Of a stretch of DNA of 64,000 bases, positions 47,899-57,983 are shown piece after piece. Position numbers and translations under genes: made by a program. Position 1 is the stretch's first letter; each line of letters opens with the position of its first letter. The DNA is from Proteus terrae (GTDB lineage Bacteria > Pseudomonadota > Gammaproteobacteria > Enterobacterales > Enterobacteriaceae), in assembly GCF_003144325.1 (NCBI RefSeq), contig NZ_PENS01000006.1:240418-304417 (forward strand). The letters are read 5' to 3'. The notes beneath the pieces were generated by a model. That model saw only the letters and a list, made by a program, of their open reading frames with translations, was not told where the DNA came from and made no database searches.

Positions 47899-48870
47899 TT
47901 ACTTAATGCCACCGATACGGCTAAAACGAACGCCTGTTGGCCATTCATTCTCTACTTTTTCAAAGCTCATCCAGATTGTTGTCGCTTTACCGACTAAGTT
48001 TTTCTCTGGAACAAAGCCCCAGAATCGACTATCAGAGCTACCGTCTCGATTATCACCCATCATAAAGTAATGACCTTCAGGAACAATCCACGTACCGACA
48101 GGTAATCCGGGTTGAATAAACTCTGGCATCGTCATATCACCGGGTATTGTCATAATACGGTGAGAGACTTTATCAATAGTTTCTACCCTTTCTTCTTCAC
48201 GTAATTGAGTTGCTGTTGAAATAGGCTCTTCAATTGGAATAGATTTCATACCATTAATACGCTGACCGCCCGGTACATTTTGTAATAACAACGTCCATTC
48301 ACTTGGGTAAGCAGTACCGTAAGTTACTGAAATATCTTCATTGCAAATGGCTTTATCACAATTTGGATAGATATGAAGTTTTTTCGACATCATATCATAA
48401 ACAATTTTATCGCCCGGTAATCCAATAACACGTTTAATAAAATCAGTAGAAGGATCACGAGGATATTTAAATACTGCAATATCACCTCGTTTTGGCTTCC
48501 CTGTATTAATTAACGTTGTCTGTGTAATTGGATCTTTTAATCCATAAGCAAATTTTTCAACCAAGATAAAATCGCCAACCAATAAGGTTGGCATCATGGA
48601 GCGAGAAGGTATTTGAAACGGCTCATACACAAATGAACGCAGAACCAAAACAATAATCAAGACTGGGAATAAAGAGCCTAATGTCTCCGCCCAGCTTGGC
48701 TTATTAATTGATTTTGCTAACTCTTGCTGATCCTCGGTCCCTTGCGTCATCTCTTGAAGACGCTTTAGTTTTGCTTTTCGGGCAGGCTTGAGCTTAAAGC
48801 GCTCAATTCCCCAAAAAACTCCCGTTATTAGCGTTGCCAGCGTTAGGATCAAGGCAAACGTGTTAGCCAT
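47899..48870 (-). CDS. lepB: Signal peptidase I
   Basis: 323 residues (E. coli 324). Two N-terminal membrane helices (about 3-22 and 62-78), catalytic Ser91 in IPSRSMMPTLLVGD and Lys146 in DFIKRVIGLPGD, and box E GDNRDGSSDSRFWG. Removes signal peptides, including those of the fimbrial proteins encoded here. 14 bp after lepA. Confidence 0.98.
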   Translation of the reverse strand: MANTFALILTLATLITGVFWGIERFKLKPARKAKLKRLQEMTQGTEDQQELAKSINKPSWAETLGSLFPVLIIVLVLRSFVYEPFQIPSRSMMPTLLVGDFILVEKFAYGLKDPITQTTLINTGKPKRGDIAVFKYPRDPSTDFIKRVIGLPGDKIVYDMMSKKLHIYPNCDKAICNEDISVTYGTAYPSEWTLLLQNVPGGQRINGMKSIPIEEPISTATQLREEERVETIDKVSHRIMTIPGDMTMPEFIQPGLPVGTWIVPEGHYFMMGDNRDGSSDSRFWGFVPEKNLVGKATTIWMSFEKVENEWPTGVRFSRIGGIK

Positions 48871-48884
48871 GTTTTCTCCTTAAA

Positions 48885-50681
48885 TTATTTATCTTTACCA
48901 ACATGAAGGATGGCTAAAAACGCTTCTTGTGGTAGCTCTACGTTACCAATTTGCTTCATACGTTTTTTACCATCTTTCTGTTTCTGTAACAGTTTCTTCT
49001 TACGGCTAACGTCACCGCCATAACATTTGGCTAATACGTTTTTACGTAACTGTTTAACAGTTGAACGAGCAATAATGTGGTTACCAATTGCCGCTTGGAT
49101 GGCGATATCAAACTGTTGACGTGGAATAAATTCTTTCATTTTTTCCACCAACTCACGACCACGATAAGGTGCATTATCGTTATGTGTAATCAATGCTAAA
49201 GCATCAACGCGCTCACCATTAATCAAGACATCTACACGTACCATGTTAGAGCCTTGGAAGCGGATAAAGTTATAGTCTAAAGAAGCATAACCACGTGATG
49301 TTGATTTTAGACGGTCAAAGAAATCTAATACCACTTCAGCCATCGGAATTTCATAAGTTAATGAAACCTGATTACCATGATAGACCATATTGGTTTGAAC
49401 GCCGCGTTTTTCGATACATAAAGTAATTACATTACCTAAGTATTCTTGCGGTAATAGCATATGACACTCAGCAATAGGCTCTCTGATTTCTTCAATATTA
49501 TTCAGTGGTGGTAATTTAGACGGGCTATCCACTAATACAATATCACCGTTAGTCATTTCAACTTCATAAACTACGGTTGGGGCCGTTGTAATCAGGTCAA
49601 GGTCATATTCACGTTCTAAACGTTCTTGAATGATCTCCATGTGCAGAAGACCCAAGAAACCGCAACGGAAACCAAAACCTAATGCAGATGAACTCTCTGG
49701 TTCATAGAATAATGAAGCATCGTTTAAGCTCAATTTACCTAATGCATCACGGAATGATTCATAGTCGTCAGAACTAATTGGGAATAAACCGGCATAAACC
49801 TGTGGCTTAACTTTTTTAAAGCCAGGTAATGGTTTATCTGCTGGTTTTTGGGATGCTGTTAAAGTATCCCCAACAGGTGCACCTAAAATATCTTTAATAC
49901 CACAAACAACCCAACCAACTTCGCCACAATTTAATGATGTTGTATCAATTTGTTTGGGTGTAAAAATACCAATACGGTCAATATTATAAACTTGTCCCGT
50001 ACTCATTACCTTGATTTTATCGCCTTTACTTACTTTACCGTTTTTAACACGAATAAGTGAAACAACACCCAAGTAATTATCAAACCAAGAGTCAATAATC
50101 AGTGCTTGTAATGGTGCCTCAGGATCGCCTTCAGGCGCTGGGATTTCTTTAACAAGACGCTCGATAACTTCTTTAACACCAATACCTGTTTTTGCAGAGC
50201 AACGCACTGCATCTGTGGCATCGATCCCCACAATGTCTTCAATCTCTTCAGCAACACGCTCAGGCTCTGCTGCTGGTAAATCTATTTTATTTAAAACAGG
50301 AACGACGGTGAGATCCATATCCATCGCTGTATAGCAGTTAGCTAATGTTTGCGCTTCAACCCCTTGCCCGGCATCTACGACCAATAAGGCGCCTTCACAC
50401 GCTGCGAGTGAACGAGATACTTCATAAGAGAAGTCAACGTGTCCTGGGGTATCGATAAAGTTAAGCTGATAAACTTCACCGTCATCAGCGGTGTAATTTA
50501 AGGTTACGCTTTGCGCTTTGATTGTAATACCACGTTCACGCTCAAGATCCATAGAATCAAGAACCTGCGCAGCCATTTCACGATCTGTTAAGCCACCACA
50601 AATTTGAATAATTCGATCAGATAACGTCGATTTACCGTGGTCAATATGTGCGATAATGGAAAAGTTACGTATGTTTTTCAT
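48885..50681 (-). CDS. lepA: Elongation factor 4 (LepA)
   Basis: 598 residues. GTPase motifs [17 protein letters not shown] and [13 protein letters not shown]-like domains and the C-terminal LepA-specific domain ending [21 protein letters not shown]. Acts on ribosomes in back-translocation or assembly (role debated). Confidence 0.98.
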   Translation of the reverse strand: MKNIRNFSIIAHIDHGKSTLSDRIIQICGGLTDREMAAQVLDSMDLERERGITIKAQSVTLNYTADDGEVYQLNFIDTPGHVDFSYEVSRSLAACEGALLVVDAGQGVEAQTLANCYTAMDMDLTVVPVLNKIDLPAAEPERVAEEIEDIVGIDATDAVRCSAKTGIGVKEVIERLVKEIPAPEGDPEAPLQALIIDSWFDNYLGVVSLIRVKNGKVSKGDKIKVMSTGQVYNIDRIGIFTPKQIDTTSLNCGEVGWVVCGIKDILGAPVGDTLTASQKPADKPLPGFKKVKPQVYAGLFPISSDDYESFRDALGKLSLNDASLFYEPESSSALGFGFRCGFLGLLHMEIIQERLEREYDLDLITTAPTVVYEVEMTNGDIVLVDSPSKLPPLNNIEEIREPIAECHMLLPQEYLGNVITLCIEKRGVQTNMVYHGNQVSLTYEIPMAEVVLDFFDRLKSTSRGYASLDYNFIRFQGSNMVRVDVLINGERVDALALITHNDNAPYRGRELVEKMKEFIPRQQFDIAIQAAIGNHIIARSTVKQLRKNVLAKCYGGDVSRKKKLLQKQKDGKKRMKQIGNVELPQEAFLAILHVGKDK

Positions 50682-50938
50682 TCTGAAATTATTTTTCTCT
50701 ATTGCTTTGCTCTATAAATCTGGCTTTGGAGTCATTCATGGACACAAAGCGAAAACTCTATATTGCAGGAGTTATGATTGATGACGCATTCTACACATTA
50801 GAGACATTATACTCAAAGAAACGTTCATCAAACACAAACATTTATGCTAAGACTTGCATTTATTTGTAATTTTTTGCGAGTATTTTCTAGATAAAGAAAT
50901 GCGTTAATTTAAGATGAGTATTATTACAAAAGCGGCAT
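50682..50938. other. Spacer upstream of lepA
   Basis: About 260 bp before the rseC terminator with no gene on either strand. It should contain the lepA-lepB promoter; I see no confident hexamer pair. Confidence 0.45.
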
Positions 50939-50966
50939 GATAAAAATAATGGGGCAAATGCCCCAT
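50939..50966 (-). terminator. Terminator of the rpoE-rseABC operon
   Basis: ATGGGGC / GCCCCAT, 7-bp stem with a 4-nt loop, followed on the minus strand by TATTTTTAT. 16 bp after rseC. Confidence 0.88.
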
Positions 50967-50982
50967 CTCTTTAATCTGCTCA

Positions 50983-51447
50983 TTATTCTTGAAATTGAAC
51001 TTTAAGTTCATGAGGTGGAAGCCCTATTTGCAATATAACAGGCTCAAAACCTTCGTCTTTACTCCACCAAGTCGCCACTTTTTTTGCAAATAAGAAACCA
51101 AGGATACCACCTACAAGCCCACTGCAAAAAATAGCAAACTCACTAGAAAACCAAAGGCTCGCAATGCCTGCGACAATAAATAGACCAATAAGTGGCGTTA
51201 AATACACAAGCATTGCAGAAAGAAGTAGATTATTTTCAGGAATACCCACTTCCACTTTTTGCCCCTCGACTAAAGTTTGTGCAACAGGAAGTTCAAGTTG
51301 ATGAACTGTCTCTGGCCCTATTTTATTTAATAAATAAGAGCCGCAGGCAGCACGAGCTTGGCAACTACCACAGCCAGAAGAAGAGCCGTAGCGTAATAAC
51401 GCACGTCCTTCATGCCAATGTATAACTGTTGCCCACTCTTTAACCAT
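50983..51447 (-). CDS. rseC: Sigma-E regulatory protein RseC
   Basis: 154 residues (E. coli 159). N-terminal cytoplasmic part with a cysteine cluster (SGCGSCQARAACGSYLL), then two membrane helices (about 75-95 and 103-120). RseC/MucC family; mild positive effect on sigma-E in E. coli and linked to the SoxR-reducing Rsx system. Last gene of the rpoE operon. Confidence 0.95.
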   Translation of the reverse strand: MVKEWATVIHWHEGRALLRYGSSSGCGSCQARAACGSYLLNKIGPETVHQLELPVAQTLVEGQKVEVGIPENNLLLSAMLVYLTPLIGLFIVAGIASLWFSSEFAIFCSGLVGGILGFLFAKKVATWWSKDEGFEPVILQIGLPPHELKVQFQE

Positions 51448-51460
51448 AACTTATACCCTT

Positions 51461-52429
51461 TTACTTTTTCGTAAATACAACACTATTAACTATTGCTTGT
51501 GCTGTAGGAAACGGTAACTGACCAATAAAGGTAATTTCATTACCTTCTTTGTCATAGGTATAAATTGTATTACGACCATACCTTAACATTTTATCGCGTT
51601 CGGGCGAATTAACCTGTTGACCACTTTTATTAACATAAATAGAGAAGTCAAATAAGCCATCGCTAAATAAAATCGACTGACTAAACTCAGTTTCAGAGAT
51701 CTGATGGTTACTGCGTTTTACCTCTTTAAAACCTTCAGGTAATTGACTAACCGACCAGTTATAAACCAATGGCTTAACTTTTGGCACAAGTAATAAAGGA
51801 GGCATATTGACAGTACGTAATGAATTAAGCTCAGTTCCGACTTCACTTCCTTCATTAACCGTGATCACTCGAAATTGTTCAATGATGTCATTATTCTTAT
51901 CTAACAAATCGACTCTTAAAGGCAGATATCTTTCCTCATCAATAAACAAGACATAATCGTAGCGGTCATTGTTTTTCGATAGCACACGAACAACTCGGCT
52001 TGGAATATCACCAATATGCGTTCTACCTGCATCAATAAAATTATAATAACCCGATAATTCATTGAAATCTTGGTAAATGATAGAAGGGATATAATCAACA
52101 ATATGATCATTTCTTAAGCTGAAGGCATCTAAACCGGGTTCAAAATAGCTGATTTCATCGCCACGTTGAACAATTTCACGGCGAGTACTATCCATTTGCA
52201 TTAATTGTGCAAGTGGTTTGCCATCAATCAGAGTATGACGGTAGCGAATAGGAACAATACCTTGAGAATTGATATTGATAAAAGATAATTCATAGGTAGA
52301 GCTTTGACTTGTCTGACCCATCTTTTGCAACAAAGCCTCGACACTACCTGTTTGAGGTTGTGCCAAGGCTTGTATCGGCATTGACAGGCTGCCCACCAGC
52401 AATAAGGTGGATAACCATGATTTTTTCAT
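51461..52429 (-). CDS. rseB: Periplasmic sigma-E regulator RseB
   Basis: 322 residues with a signal peptide (MKKSWLSTLLLVGSLSMPIQALA) and the MucB/RseB two-domain fold. Binds RseA and shields it from DegS; released by mislocalised LPS. Family segments LLQKMGQTSQSSTYELSFI and YNWSVSQLPEGFKEVKRSNHQI. Confidence 0.96.
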   Translation of the reverse strand: MKKSWLSTLLLVGSLSMPIQALAQPQTGSVEALLQKMGQTSQSSTYELSFININSQGIVPIRYRHTLIDGKPLAQLMQMDSTRREIVQRGDEISYFEPGLDAFSLRNDHIVDYIPSIIYQDFNELSGYYNFIDAGRTHIGDIPSRVVRVLSKNNDRYDYVLFIDEERYLPLRVDLLDKNNDIIEQFRVITVNEGSEVGTELNSLRTVNMPPLLLVPKVKPLVYNWSVSQLPEGFKEVKRSNHQISETEFSQSILFSDGLFDFSIYVNKSGQQVNSPERDKMLRYGRNTIYTYDKEGNEITFIGQLPFPTAQAIVNSVVFTKK

Positions 52430-52476
52430 TACGACTGTTTCATTCCCACTCGTTATTTATACATTCACATCTATTA

Positions 52477-53103
52477 TTACTGTGCTACTACAGGTTGAGT
52501 TTCACCTTGAGCGCTGATTGGCGCTTCATTTTGTGGTGCATTATAGATACGACGATCTAACTCATACTGTTGCAGCATTAATCCAAGGCGCTGATTACGC
52601 TCTTGTAAACGTGTTTGCTGGTCTTTACCTAAAGTATCGTTTTGAAGATTTAAACTTACAGGCGAACCTGAACCCATAATAGGTTGAGTATTAAATACAG
52701 GTGTATCTACTTGAAAATCTTCAGAACCACTTTTTCCATTATATTGCTGAACACCAACAATAACAGCTAATGAAACACAAGCCGCGACACCGATTTGAGT
52801 TAACTGACTTGCCCAAGGACGTAACGTTTGTAAGAAAGAGTGCTTACGCCATTGTGATGGCGCAGGTTGCTGCTCTCGTTGTTGTTCAGGACTTATGCGA
52901 ACAGGTTCATTCTCTAAAGCGAGCGCAACGCGACTTTCGATATCGAAGTGGACTACTTCACCTACATCACCACGCATTGTGTCACGAATTAAATGGTAGC
53001 GTTGCCATGTCTCTTTCATAGAGTCATCACGAGCGATTGTACCCATTAATTCTTTATCAAGAACTTCGCCATCCATAAATGCAGAAAGTTTTTCTTTTTG
53101 CAT
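52477..53103 (-). CDS. rseA: Anti-sigma-E factor RseA
   Basis: 208 residues. Cytoplasmic anti-sigma domain (MQKEKLSAFMDGEVLD to MRGD), one membrane helix near 115-132 (LTQIGVAACVSLAVIVGVQ), periplasmic tail. Holds RpoE until DegS/RseP cleave it under envelope stress. The start MQKEKLSAFMDGE at 53103 matches the family; the frame extends 12 codons further. Confidence 0.95.
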   Translation of the reverse strand: MQKEKLSAFMDGEVLDKELMGTIARDDSMKETWQRYHLIRDTMRGDVGEVVHFDIESRVALALENEPVRISPEQQREQQPAPSQWRKHSFLQTLRPWASQLTQIGVAACVSLAVIVGVQQYNGKSGSEDFQVDTPVFNTQPIMGSGSPVSLNLQNDTLGKDQQTRLQERNQRLGLMLQQYELDRRIYNAPQNEAPISAQGETQPVVAQ

Positions 53104-53141
53104 ATAAAAGTACCTTTCAGTCAATGATGGTTCACCCACAA

Positions 53142-53720
53142 TTAAAACTCTTGTATTAATGGTTGAACCTTATTATCAATAGCTTCTCGCGCCCTAAAAA
53201 TACGTGAACGTACTGTTCCGACAGGGCAATCCATAATGACCGCTATCTCTTCATAGCTTAGTCCGTCAAGTTCCCGAAGTGTAATAGCAACCCTTAAATC
53301 TTCAGGTAATGACTCTATGGTGTGAAAAACCACTCTCCGTAATTCTTCAGACAACATTAAATTCTCAGGGTTCGAAATTTCTTTTAGTGCATTTGGTGAT
53401 TCGAAGTTTTCAACATCACTCGCATCTAAATCATTCGAAGGCGGACGTCGCCCCTGTGCAACCAGATAATTTTTTGCTGTATTCACAGCAATGCGATAAA
53501 GCCATGTATAAAAAGCACTATCTCCACGGAAAGAACCGATGGCACGATAAGCTTTAATAAAGGCTTCTTGCGAAACATCTGGCACATCGCCCTGTGGTAC
53601 ATAACGGGAAATCAGGCTTGCTACCTTGTGTTGATAGCGGATAACCAGCAAATTAAAGGCTTTCTGGTCACCATTTTGTACCTTTTCAACCAACATTTGG
53701 TCCGTTAACTGCTCGCTCAT
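53142..53720 (-). CDS. rpoE: RNA polymerase sigma-E factor
   Basis: 192 residues, ECF sigma factor of envelope stress. Region 2 (NLLVIRYQHKVASLISRYVPQGDVPDVSQEAFIKAYRA) and region 4 (LPEDLRVAITLRELDGLSYEEIAVIMDCPVGTVRSRIFRARE) are intact. Heads rpoE-rseA-rseB-rseC. Its ATG overlaps the stop of an upstream 18-codon frame. nadB, divergent from rpoE in E. coli, is absent here. Confidence 0.98.
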   Translation of the reverse strand: MSEQLTDQMLVEKVQNGDQKAFNLLVIRYQHKVASLISRYVPQGDVPDVSQEAFIKAYRAIGSFRGDSAFYTWLYRIAVNTAKNYLVAQGRRPPSNDLDASDVENFESPNALKEISNPENLMLSEELRRVVFHTIESLPEDLRVAITLRELDGLSYEEIAVIMDCPVGTVRSRIFRAREAIDNKVQPLIQEF

Positions 53721-53776
53721 TAGAGATGGACTCTCCCGAAGTCAAGCTTCGCACTATTTTTAAATGACTCCGTCAT
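53720..53776 (-). CDS. Short leader peptide coupled to rpoE (RseD-like position)
   Basis: An 18-codon frame, MTESFKNSAKLDFGRVHL, whose TAA shares its last A with the rpoE ATG (TAATG). GAGAG lies upstream of its ATG. In E. coli a longer leader frame, rseD, overlaps rpoE, and rpoE translation depends on it; this looks like a shortened counterpart with no sequence match I can claim. ANGGA motifs (AAGGA upstream and ACGGA at codons 1-3) could bind CsrA as in E. coli. Confidence 0.6.
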   Translation of the reverse strand: MTESFKNSAKLDFGRVHL

Positions 53777-53818
53777 ATTTACTCTCGTTATTCCTTCTCG
53801 TTTTATGAGCTACAAGAC

Positions 53819-53845
53819 TTGGAGTGCAAAAATAGTATGAAGTTC
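53819..53845 (-). promoter_or_regulatory. Predicted sigma-E promoter of rpoE
   Basis: On the minus strand TGAACTT (-35 GAACTT at 53840-53845), 16 bp, then TCCAA (-10 at 53819-53823); the sigma-E consensus is GGAACTT-N16-TCTGA/TCAAA. Fits autoregulation of the operon. Confidence 0.55.
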
Positions 53846-54015
53846 AATTCAATCATTATTTTAAGAGATGAATCACAAAAAAATCATCATGGTGATCACC
53901 CAACCAAAATGCAATTTGCCAATAAAAAAACGATAACACAATGATATTATTTAAATATATACGATTACTTACAACAATATATATTATCTTAAACAATGTA
54001 TTATTAAATATAGAT
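53846..54015. other. Spacer where nadB lies in E. coli
   Basis: AT-rich, no open frame of note and no recognisable nadB remnant. E. coli has nadB between rpoE and trmN6. Confidence 0.6.
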
Positions 54016-54771
54016 TTAATAATATAAATAAAAGTCAGTCACCCAAGAGCGAAACTTATCAGTATAATGCCCCTCATTATTACGAATAATAAGTTCATCT
54101 ATACTACATTCAACACTGCTTTGATTTTGTCTTTGAAATGCTAACAAAATTCGATGATAAGGTTTATCTGCACTATCTTTAATATTAACGCGTTTTGCAA
54201 TATTCCACTCCTTTTTTTCTGCAATTTCAATAAATTGCTCACCAATAGAGTAAGGTAATACCACACAGAACAAACCATCTTCGGTGATAAGTGATTGCGC
54301 ACTATCCAGCAAGCCCTCATGCGTTAAGGTTTTGGTATAACGTGCTTGCTCACGAACATCATTACGACAAGCAATTGCTGGTTCAAAATAAGGAGGATTA
54401 CTTACAATCAAATCATACTTATTTTGCGCTTGTTCAGCATAATGATAGATATCATCATGATGGATATGAATAAGTGAGCGCCATTGTGACTCTTGAGCAT
54501 TTTCCGCAGCTTGTGATGCTGCTTTTTCATCAAGTTCAATACCATCTATGCGCTCAATTTGGCTCGCTCGCTGAGCCAGCATTAATGCGATTAATCCACT
54601 CCCAGTACCGATATCAAGCGCTCTTTTTACATTATCGATAGGTGCCCAAGCCCCTAATAAAACACCATCTGTACCCACTTTCATTTCACACTTATCATGA
54701 GCAACAAAAAATTGTTTAAATGTAAAACCGCCTTTGCGTAATCCTGCTTTTTTCACTTTCTTTTGATTCAT
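54016..54771 (-). CDS. trmN6: tRNA1(Val) (adenine37-N6)-methyltransferase
   Basis: 251 residues, also known as yfiC/trmM. SAM-binding motif I ALDIGTGSGLIALMLAQ and the catalytic NPPY in LIVSNPPYFEPA. Methylates A37 of tRNA-Val1. N-terminus KGGFTFKQFFVAHDKCEMKVGTDGVLLGAW is typical. Divergent from srmB, as in E. coli. Confidence 0.95.
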   Translation of the reverse strand: MNQKKVKKAGLRKGGFTFKQFFVAHDKCEMKVGTDGVLLGAWAPIDNVKRALDIGTGSGLIALMLAQRASQIERIDGIELDEKAASQAAENAQESQWRSLIHIHHDDIYHYAEQAQNKYDLIVSNPPYFEPAIACRNDVREQARYTKTLTHEGLLDSAQSLITEDGLFCVVLPYSIGEQFIEIAEKKEWNIAKRVNIKDSADKPYHRILLAFQRQNQSSVECSIDELIIRNNEGHYTDKFRSWVTDFYLYY

Positions 54772-55035
54772 TTATTGGCTCTATTGATTCGTATTACTAC
54801 CTCTTTTTTATTACTTATCATTCATGTCATTGAAAAAGAGATATATGGTATGATAACGCTTCTGCAACCCCTATCTTAACATTAAACTATTTGTATACGA
54901 TGCACGCTTATTTAGATTGAGCCTAAAAACAACGAATACCTTCGTCTATCGGTAATATATAATGTGATAGCGGTAAATCCTCTGGCTTTTAGCGGGGGAT
55001 AATGTCAAAATCCGCGCCCTAAACAGAGGTATACA

Positions 55036-56400
55036 ATGACAGCCACGACATTTTCCAGTCTTGAACTTGATGAAAGTTTATTGACCGCATTAGAAGAAAA
55101 AGGATATCAACGTCCTACTGCTATTCAAGCAGATGCAATTCCTGCCGCAATGGATGGACGCGATATTTTAGGCTCTGCGCCAACAGGCACAGGGAAAACT
55201 GCGGCCTTTTTGCTTCCGGCAATTCAACACTTGCTTGATTATCCACGTAAAAAATCAGGCCCGCCACGTATTCTTATCCTGACACCAACTCGCGAACTTG
55301 CCATGCAAGTTGCAGAACAGGCAAAAGAATTATGTGCACATACACATTTAGATATCGCCACTATCACAGGCGGTGTTGCTTATATGAATCACGCTGAAGT
55401 TTTCAGCGAGAACCAAGATATCGTTGTTGCAACAACTGGTCGTTTATTACAGTACATCAAAGAAGAAAACTTTGACTGCCGTGCAGTAGAAATGCTGATT
55501 TTAGATGAAGCAGACCGCATGTTAGATATGGGTTTTGCTAACGATATCGAAACGATTGCAGGCGAAACTCGCTGGCGCAAACAGACATTACTGTTCTCCG
55601 CAACACTAGAAGGTAATGCGGTTATTGATTTTGCACAGCGCATCCTCAACGAACCAGTTGAACTTAATGCTGATCCATCTCGCCGTGAACGTAAAAAAAT
55701 TCAGCAGTTCTATTATCATGCTGATAATCTCGAACATAAAACAGCGTTACTTGCCGCATTACTGAAGCAAGACGATGTTAAAAAATCGATTGTCTTTGTT
55801 CGTAAAAGAGAACGTGTAAGAGAGCTTGTCACTGCGCTAGAAAAACAAGGTATTAAATGTAGTTACCTTGAAGGTGAAATGGCGCAAACACAGCGTAACG
55901 ATGCGATCAAACGTTTAGAATCAGGCAAAATGAATGTGCTTGTTGCCACAGACGTTGCTTCTCGTGGCCTTGATCTAGATGACATCACACACGTTTTCAA
56001 TTTTGACTTACCTCGTACTGCGGATGTTTATTTGCACCGTATTGGTCGTACAGGACGCGCAGGTCGTAAAGGTATCGCTATTTCATTGGTTGAAGCTCAC
56101 GATCATCCATTATTAGGGAAAATTGGTCGTTACGTTCAAGAGCCTATTAAATATCGTGTTGTTGCTGAACTACGTCCAGAAACCAAAGCACCAAGCCTGA
56201 AAGCAACATTCAAACCTTCTAAAAAAGTGCTAGCTAAACGCAAAGCGAAAAAAGAAGAAGAGAAAAAAGCGGTTAAAGAAAAAGTGCGGACTCGCGATCG
56301 TAAAAATATCGGTAAACGTCGCAAAGCAGTTGCTGAGCATACAGAAAAGAAAGTGGCTCCTACTACACCAGCAAAAGAAACGAATACTGATAACGAATAA
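55036..56400 (+). CDS. srmB: DEAD-box RNA helicase SrmB
   Basis: 454 residues. Q motif (GYQRPTAIQADAIPAAMDGRD), Walker A SAPTGTGKTAAF, DEAD in ILDEADRMLDMGF, SAT, and VATDVASRGLD / HRIGRTGRAGR in the second domain. A basic Lys/Arg-rich tail follows. Helps early 50S assembly. The 264-bp gap to trmN6 contains the promoters. Confidence 0.97.
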   Translation: MTATTFSSLELDESLLTALEEKGYQRPTAIQADAIPAAMDGRDILGSAPTGTGKTAAFLLPAIQHLLDYPRKKSGPPRILILTPTRELAMQVAEQAKELCAHTHLDIATITGGVAYMNHAEVFSENQDIVVATTGRLLQYIKEENFDCRAVEMLILDEADRMLDMGFANDIETIAGETRWRKQTLLFSATLEGNAVIDFAQRILNEPVELNADPSRRERKKIQQFYYHADNLEHKTALLAALLKQDDVKKSIVFVRKRERVRELVTALEKQGIKCSYLEGEMAQTQRNDAIKRLESGKMNVLVATDVASRGLDLDDITHVFNFDLPRTADVYLHRIGRTGRAGRKGIAISLVEAHDHPLLGKIGRYVQEPIKYRVVAELRPETKAPSLKATFKPSKKVLAKRKAKKEEEKKAVKEKVRTRDRKNIGKRRKAVAEHTEKKVAPTTPAKETNTDNE

Positions 56401-56422
56401 TCTGTACTCTTTTTGATCTTAT

Positions 56423-56462
56423 AAAAAAACCGTAGCTATATAACTTAGTTACGGTTTTTTTG
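56423..56462 (+). terminator. Terminator of srmB
   Basis: AACCGTA / TACGGTT with an inner CTA/TAG extension and T7 tail, 23 bp after srmB. Confidence 0.85.
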
Positions 56463-56500
56463 TTATTCTCTCTTTTTTCTTATTTTATATAGAAAAGTAG

Positions 56501-56538
56501 AAAAAAAGAAAAAAGCCCGATATTTTCATATCGAGCTT
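56501..56538 (-). terminator. Terminator of grcA
   Basis: AAGC-CGATAT / ATATCG-GCTT (one mismatch) with a 4-nt loop, followed on the minus strand by TTTTTTCTTTTTTT. Confidence 0.85.
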
Positions 56539-56565
56539 ATTATTAATTTATTACTTTAGTGAAAA

Positions 56566-56949
56566 TTACAGGCTTTCTGTGAAAGTACGAGTAATAACAT
56601 CACGTTGTTGTTCTGGAGTCAGTGAGTTAAAACGCACTGCATAGCCAGAAACACGAATAGTTAATTGAGGATATTTCTCAGGATTGTTAACAGCATCTTC
56701 CAGTGTTTCACGGCTTAATACGTTAACGTTAAGGTGTTGACCACCTTCTACACGAACAACCGGTTTAGATTCTACAGGCACTTCACGGTATTCGATATTG
56801 CCTAACTCTTTACGGTTAATTACTTGGCCTTCTTCAAAGCCTTTTTTAGCACAGATGCAACGAGCTTCGCCGTTTTCATCATCTAATAACCAGAAAGAAT
56901 GTAATAAATCGTCGTTATCAGCTTTAGTAATTTGGATACCAGTAATCAT
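56566..56949 (-). CDS. grcA: Autonomous glycyl radical cofactor GrcA
   Basis: 127 residues, same as E. coli YfiD/GrcA. The C-terminal glycyl-radical motif [21 protein letters not shown] is intact. Repairs oxygen-cleaved pyruvate formate-lyase by supplying a spare radical domain. The start at 56949 is fixed by GGAGGT 4 nt upstream; the frame extends 14 codons further. A perfect FNR site precedes it. Confidence 0.97.
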   Translation of the reverse strand: MITGIQITKADNDDLLHSFWLLDDENGEARCICAKKGFEEGQVINRKELGNIEYREVPVESKPVVRVEGGQHLNVNVLSRETLEDAVNNPEKYPQLTIRVSGYAVRFNSLTPEQQRDVITRTFTESL

Positions 56950-57034
56950 TTCGACCTCCAATGTGGGCACAAAATCAAATTCTGATCTCATATCAGAACT
57001 TGGGTATTTGGTCTAACCAATGTTTCTGTCTACT

Positions 57035-57076
57035 TATATACCAGTATAAATGGCGTCATTCTTTGATAAATATCAA
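57035..57076 (-). promoter_or_regulatory. FNR site and -10 element upstream of grcA
   Basis: TTGATAAATATCAA at 57063-57076 is a perfect FNR palindrome (TTGAT-N4-ATCAA). TATATA at 57035-57040 lies where a class II FNR promoter (site centred about -41.5) would need its -10. Fits strong anaerobic induction as known for E. coli yfiD. The rest of 56950-57283 holds the ung promoter, not placed. Confidence 0.85.
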
Positions 57077-57283
57077 TAAAATTCATAAGCACTTTAGCTC
57101 ACAGGGTGCAAAGTGTTGTTTTAAATCAATAATCACTCATAACTAATTTGCAATTTTTTTTGTAAATTTTCAAATAAAAGTTGAGAAATCAATTAATTCT
57201 TATTTTTAGGTCGTAATATTTTCATTCCCCTGATGAAATCGGTAAGCTTAGACACCATAAGATATCAACAAGGATTTTAGGTT

Positions 57284-57964
57284 ATGACTACACCATTAAC
57301 TTGGCATGATGTGATAGGCACTGAAAAAGAAAAGCCTTACTTTCATCAAATTATGTCTCAAGTCGCACAACAAAGAGCAGCAGGTAAAATCGTTTATCCA
57401 CCTCAAGAAGATATTTTTAATGCTTTTCGTTTTACGCCTTTTGATAATGTGAATGTAGTTATTTTAGGGCAAGATCCTTATCATGGCCCTAATCAAGCAC
57501 ATGGCCTTTCTTTTTCAGTACGACCAGGCGTGCCTGCGCCTCCTTCGTTAGTCAATATGTATAAAGAGCTTGAAAAAGAATACCCTGATTTTAAACGCCC
57601 CAACCACGGCTATTTAGAAAGCTGGGCAAAACAAGGTGTTTTATTACTTAATACCGTATTGACCGTAGAGAAAGGCCAAGCCCATTCTCACGCTAACTAT
57701 GGTTGGGAAATCTTTACTGATGCAGTGATTGAGCAGATCAATCAACGTAGAGAAGGGGTTATTTTTTTACTTTGGGGCGCCCATGCTCAGAAAAAAGGCC
57801 GTTTTATTGATACCAATAAACACGTTATTTTAAAAGCACCTCATCCATCACCACTCTCTGCCCATAGAGGCTTTTTAGGTTGTGGCCATTTCAAACAAGC
57901 CAATGATATTTTACAGCAGCAAGGTCGCACACCGATCAATTGGCATCTTGATCCTATTGAATAA
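57284..57964 (+). CDS. ung: Uracil-DNA glycosylase
   Basis: 226 residues. Water-activating motif [18 protein letters not shown] and the leucine-loop motif [13 protein letters not shown]. Removes uracil from DNA in base-excision repair. Divergent from grcA, convergent with grpE. Confidence 0.98.
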   Translation: MTTPLTWHDVIGTEKEKPYFHQIMSQVAQQRAAGKIVYPPQEDIFNAFRFTPFDNVNVVILGQDPYHGPNQAHGLSFSVRPGVPAPPSLVNMYKELEKEYPDFKRPNHGYLESWAKQGVLLLNTVLTVEKGQAHSHANYGWEIFTDAVIEQINQRREGVIFLLWGAHAQKKGRFIDTNKHVILKAPHPSPLSAHRGFLGCGHFKQANDILQQQGRTPINWHLDPIE

Positions 57965-57983
57965 TATCGCCTTTTAAAACATA

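Noticed and set aside
47729..48070. 113-codon plus-strand frame across the rnc leader and the lepB end
   Set aside because: It is antisense to lepB in its second half and covers the leader hairpin in the first; no RBS or recognisable domain.
57170..57200. Second FNR site upstream of grcA (E. coli has two)
   Set aside because: TTGAGAAATCAA resembles half-sites, but the spacing is two bases too short for FNR.
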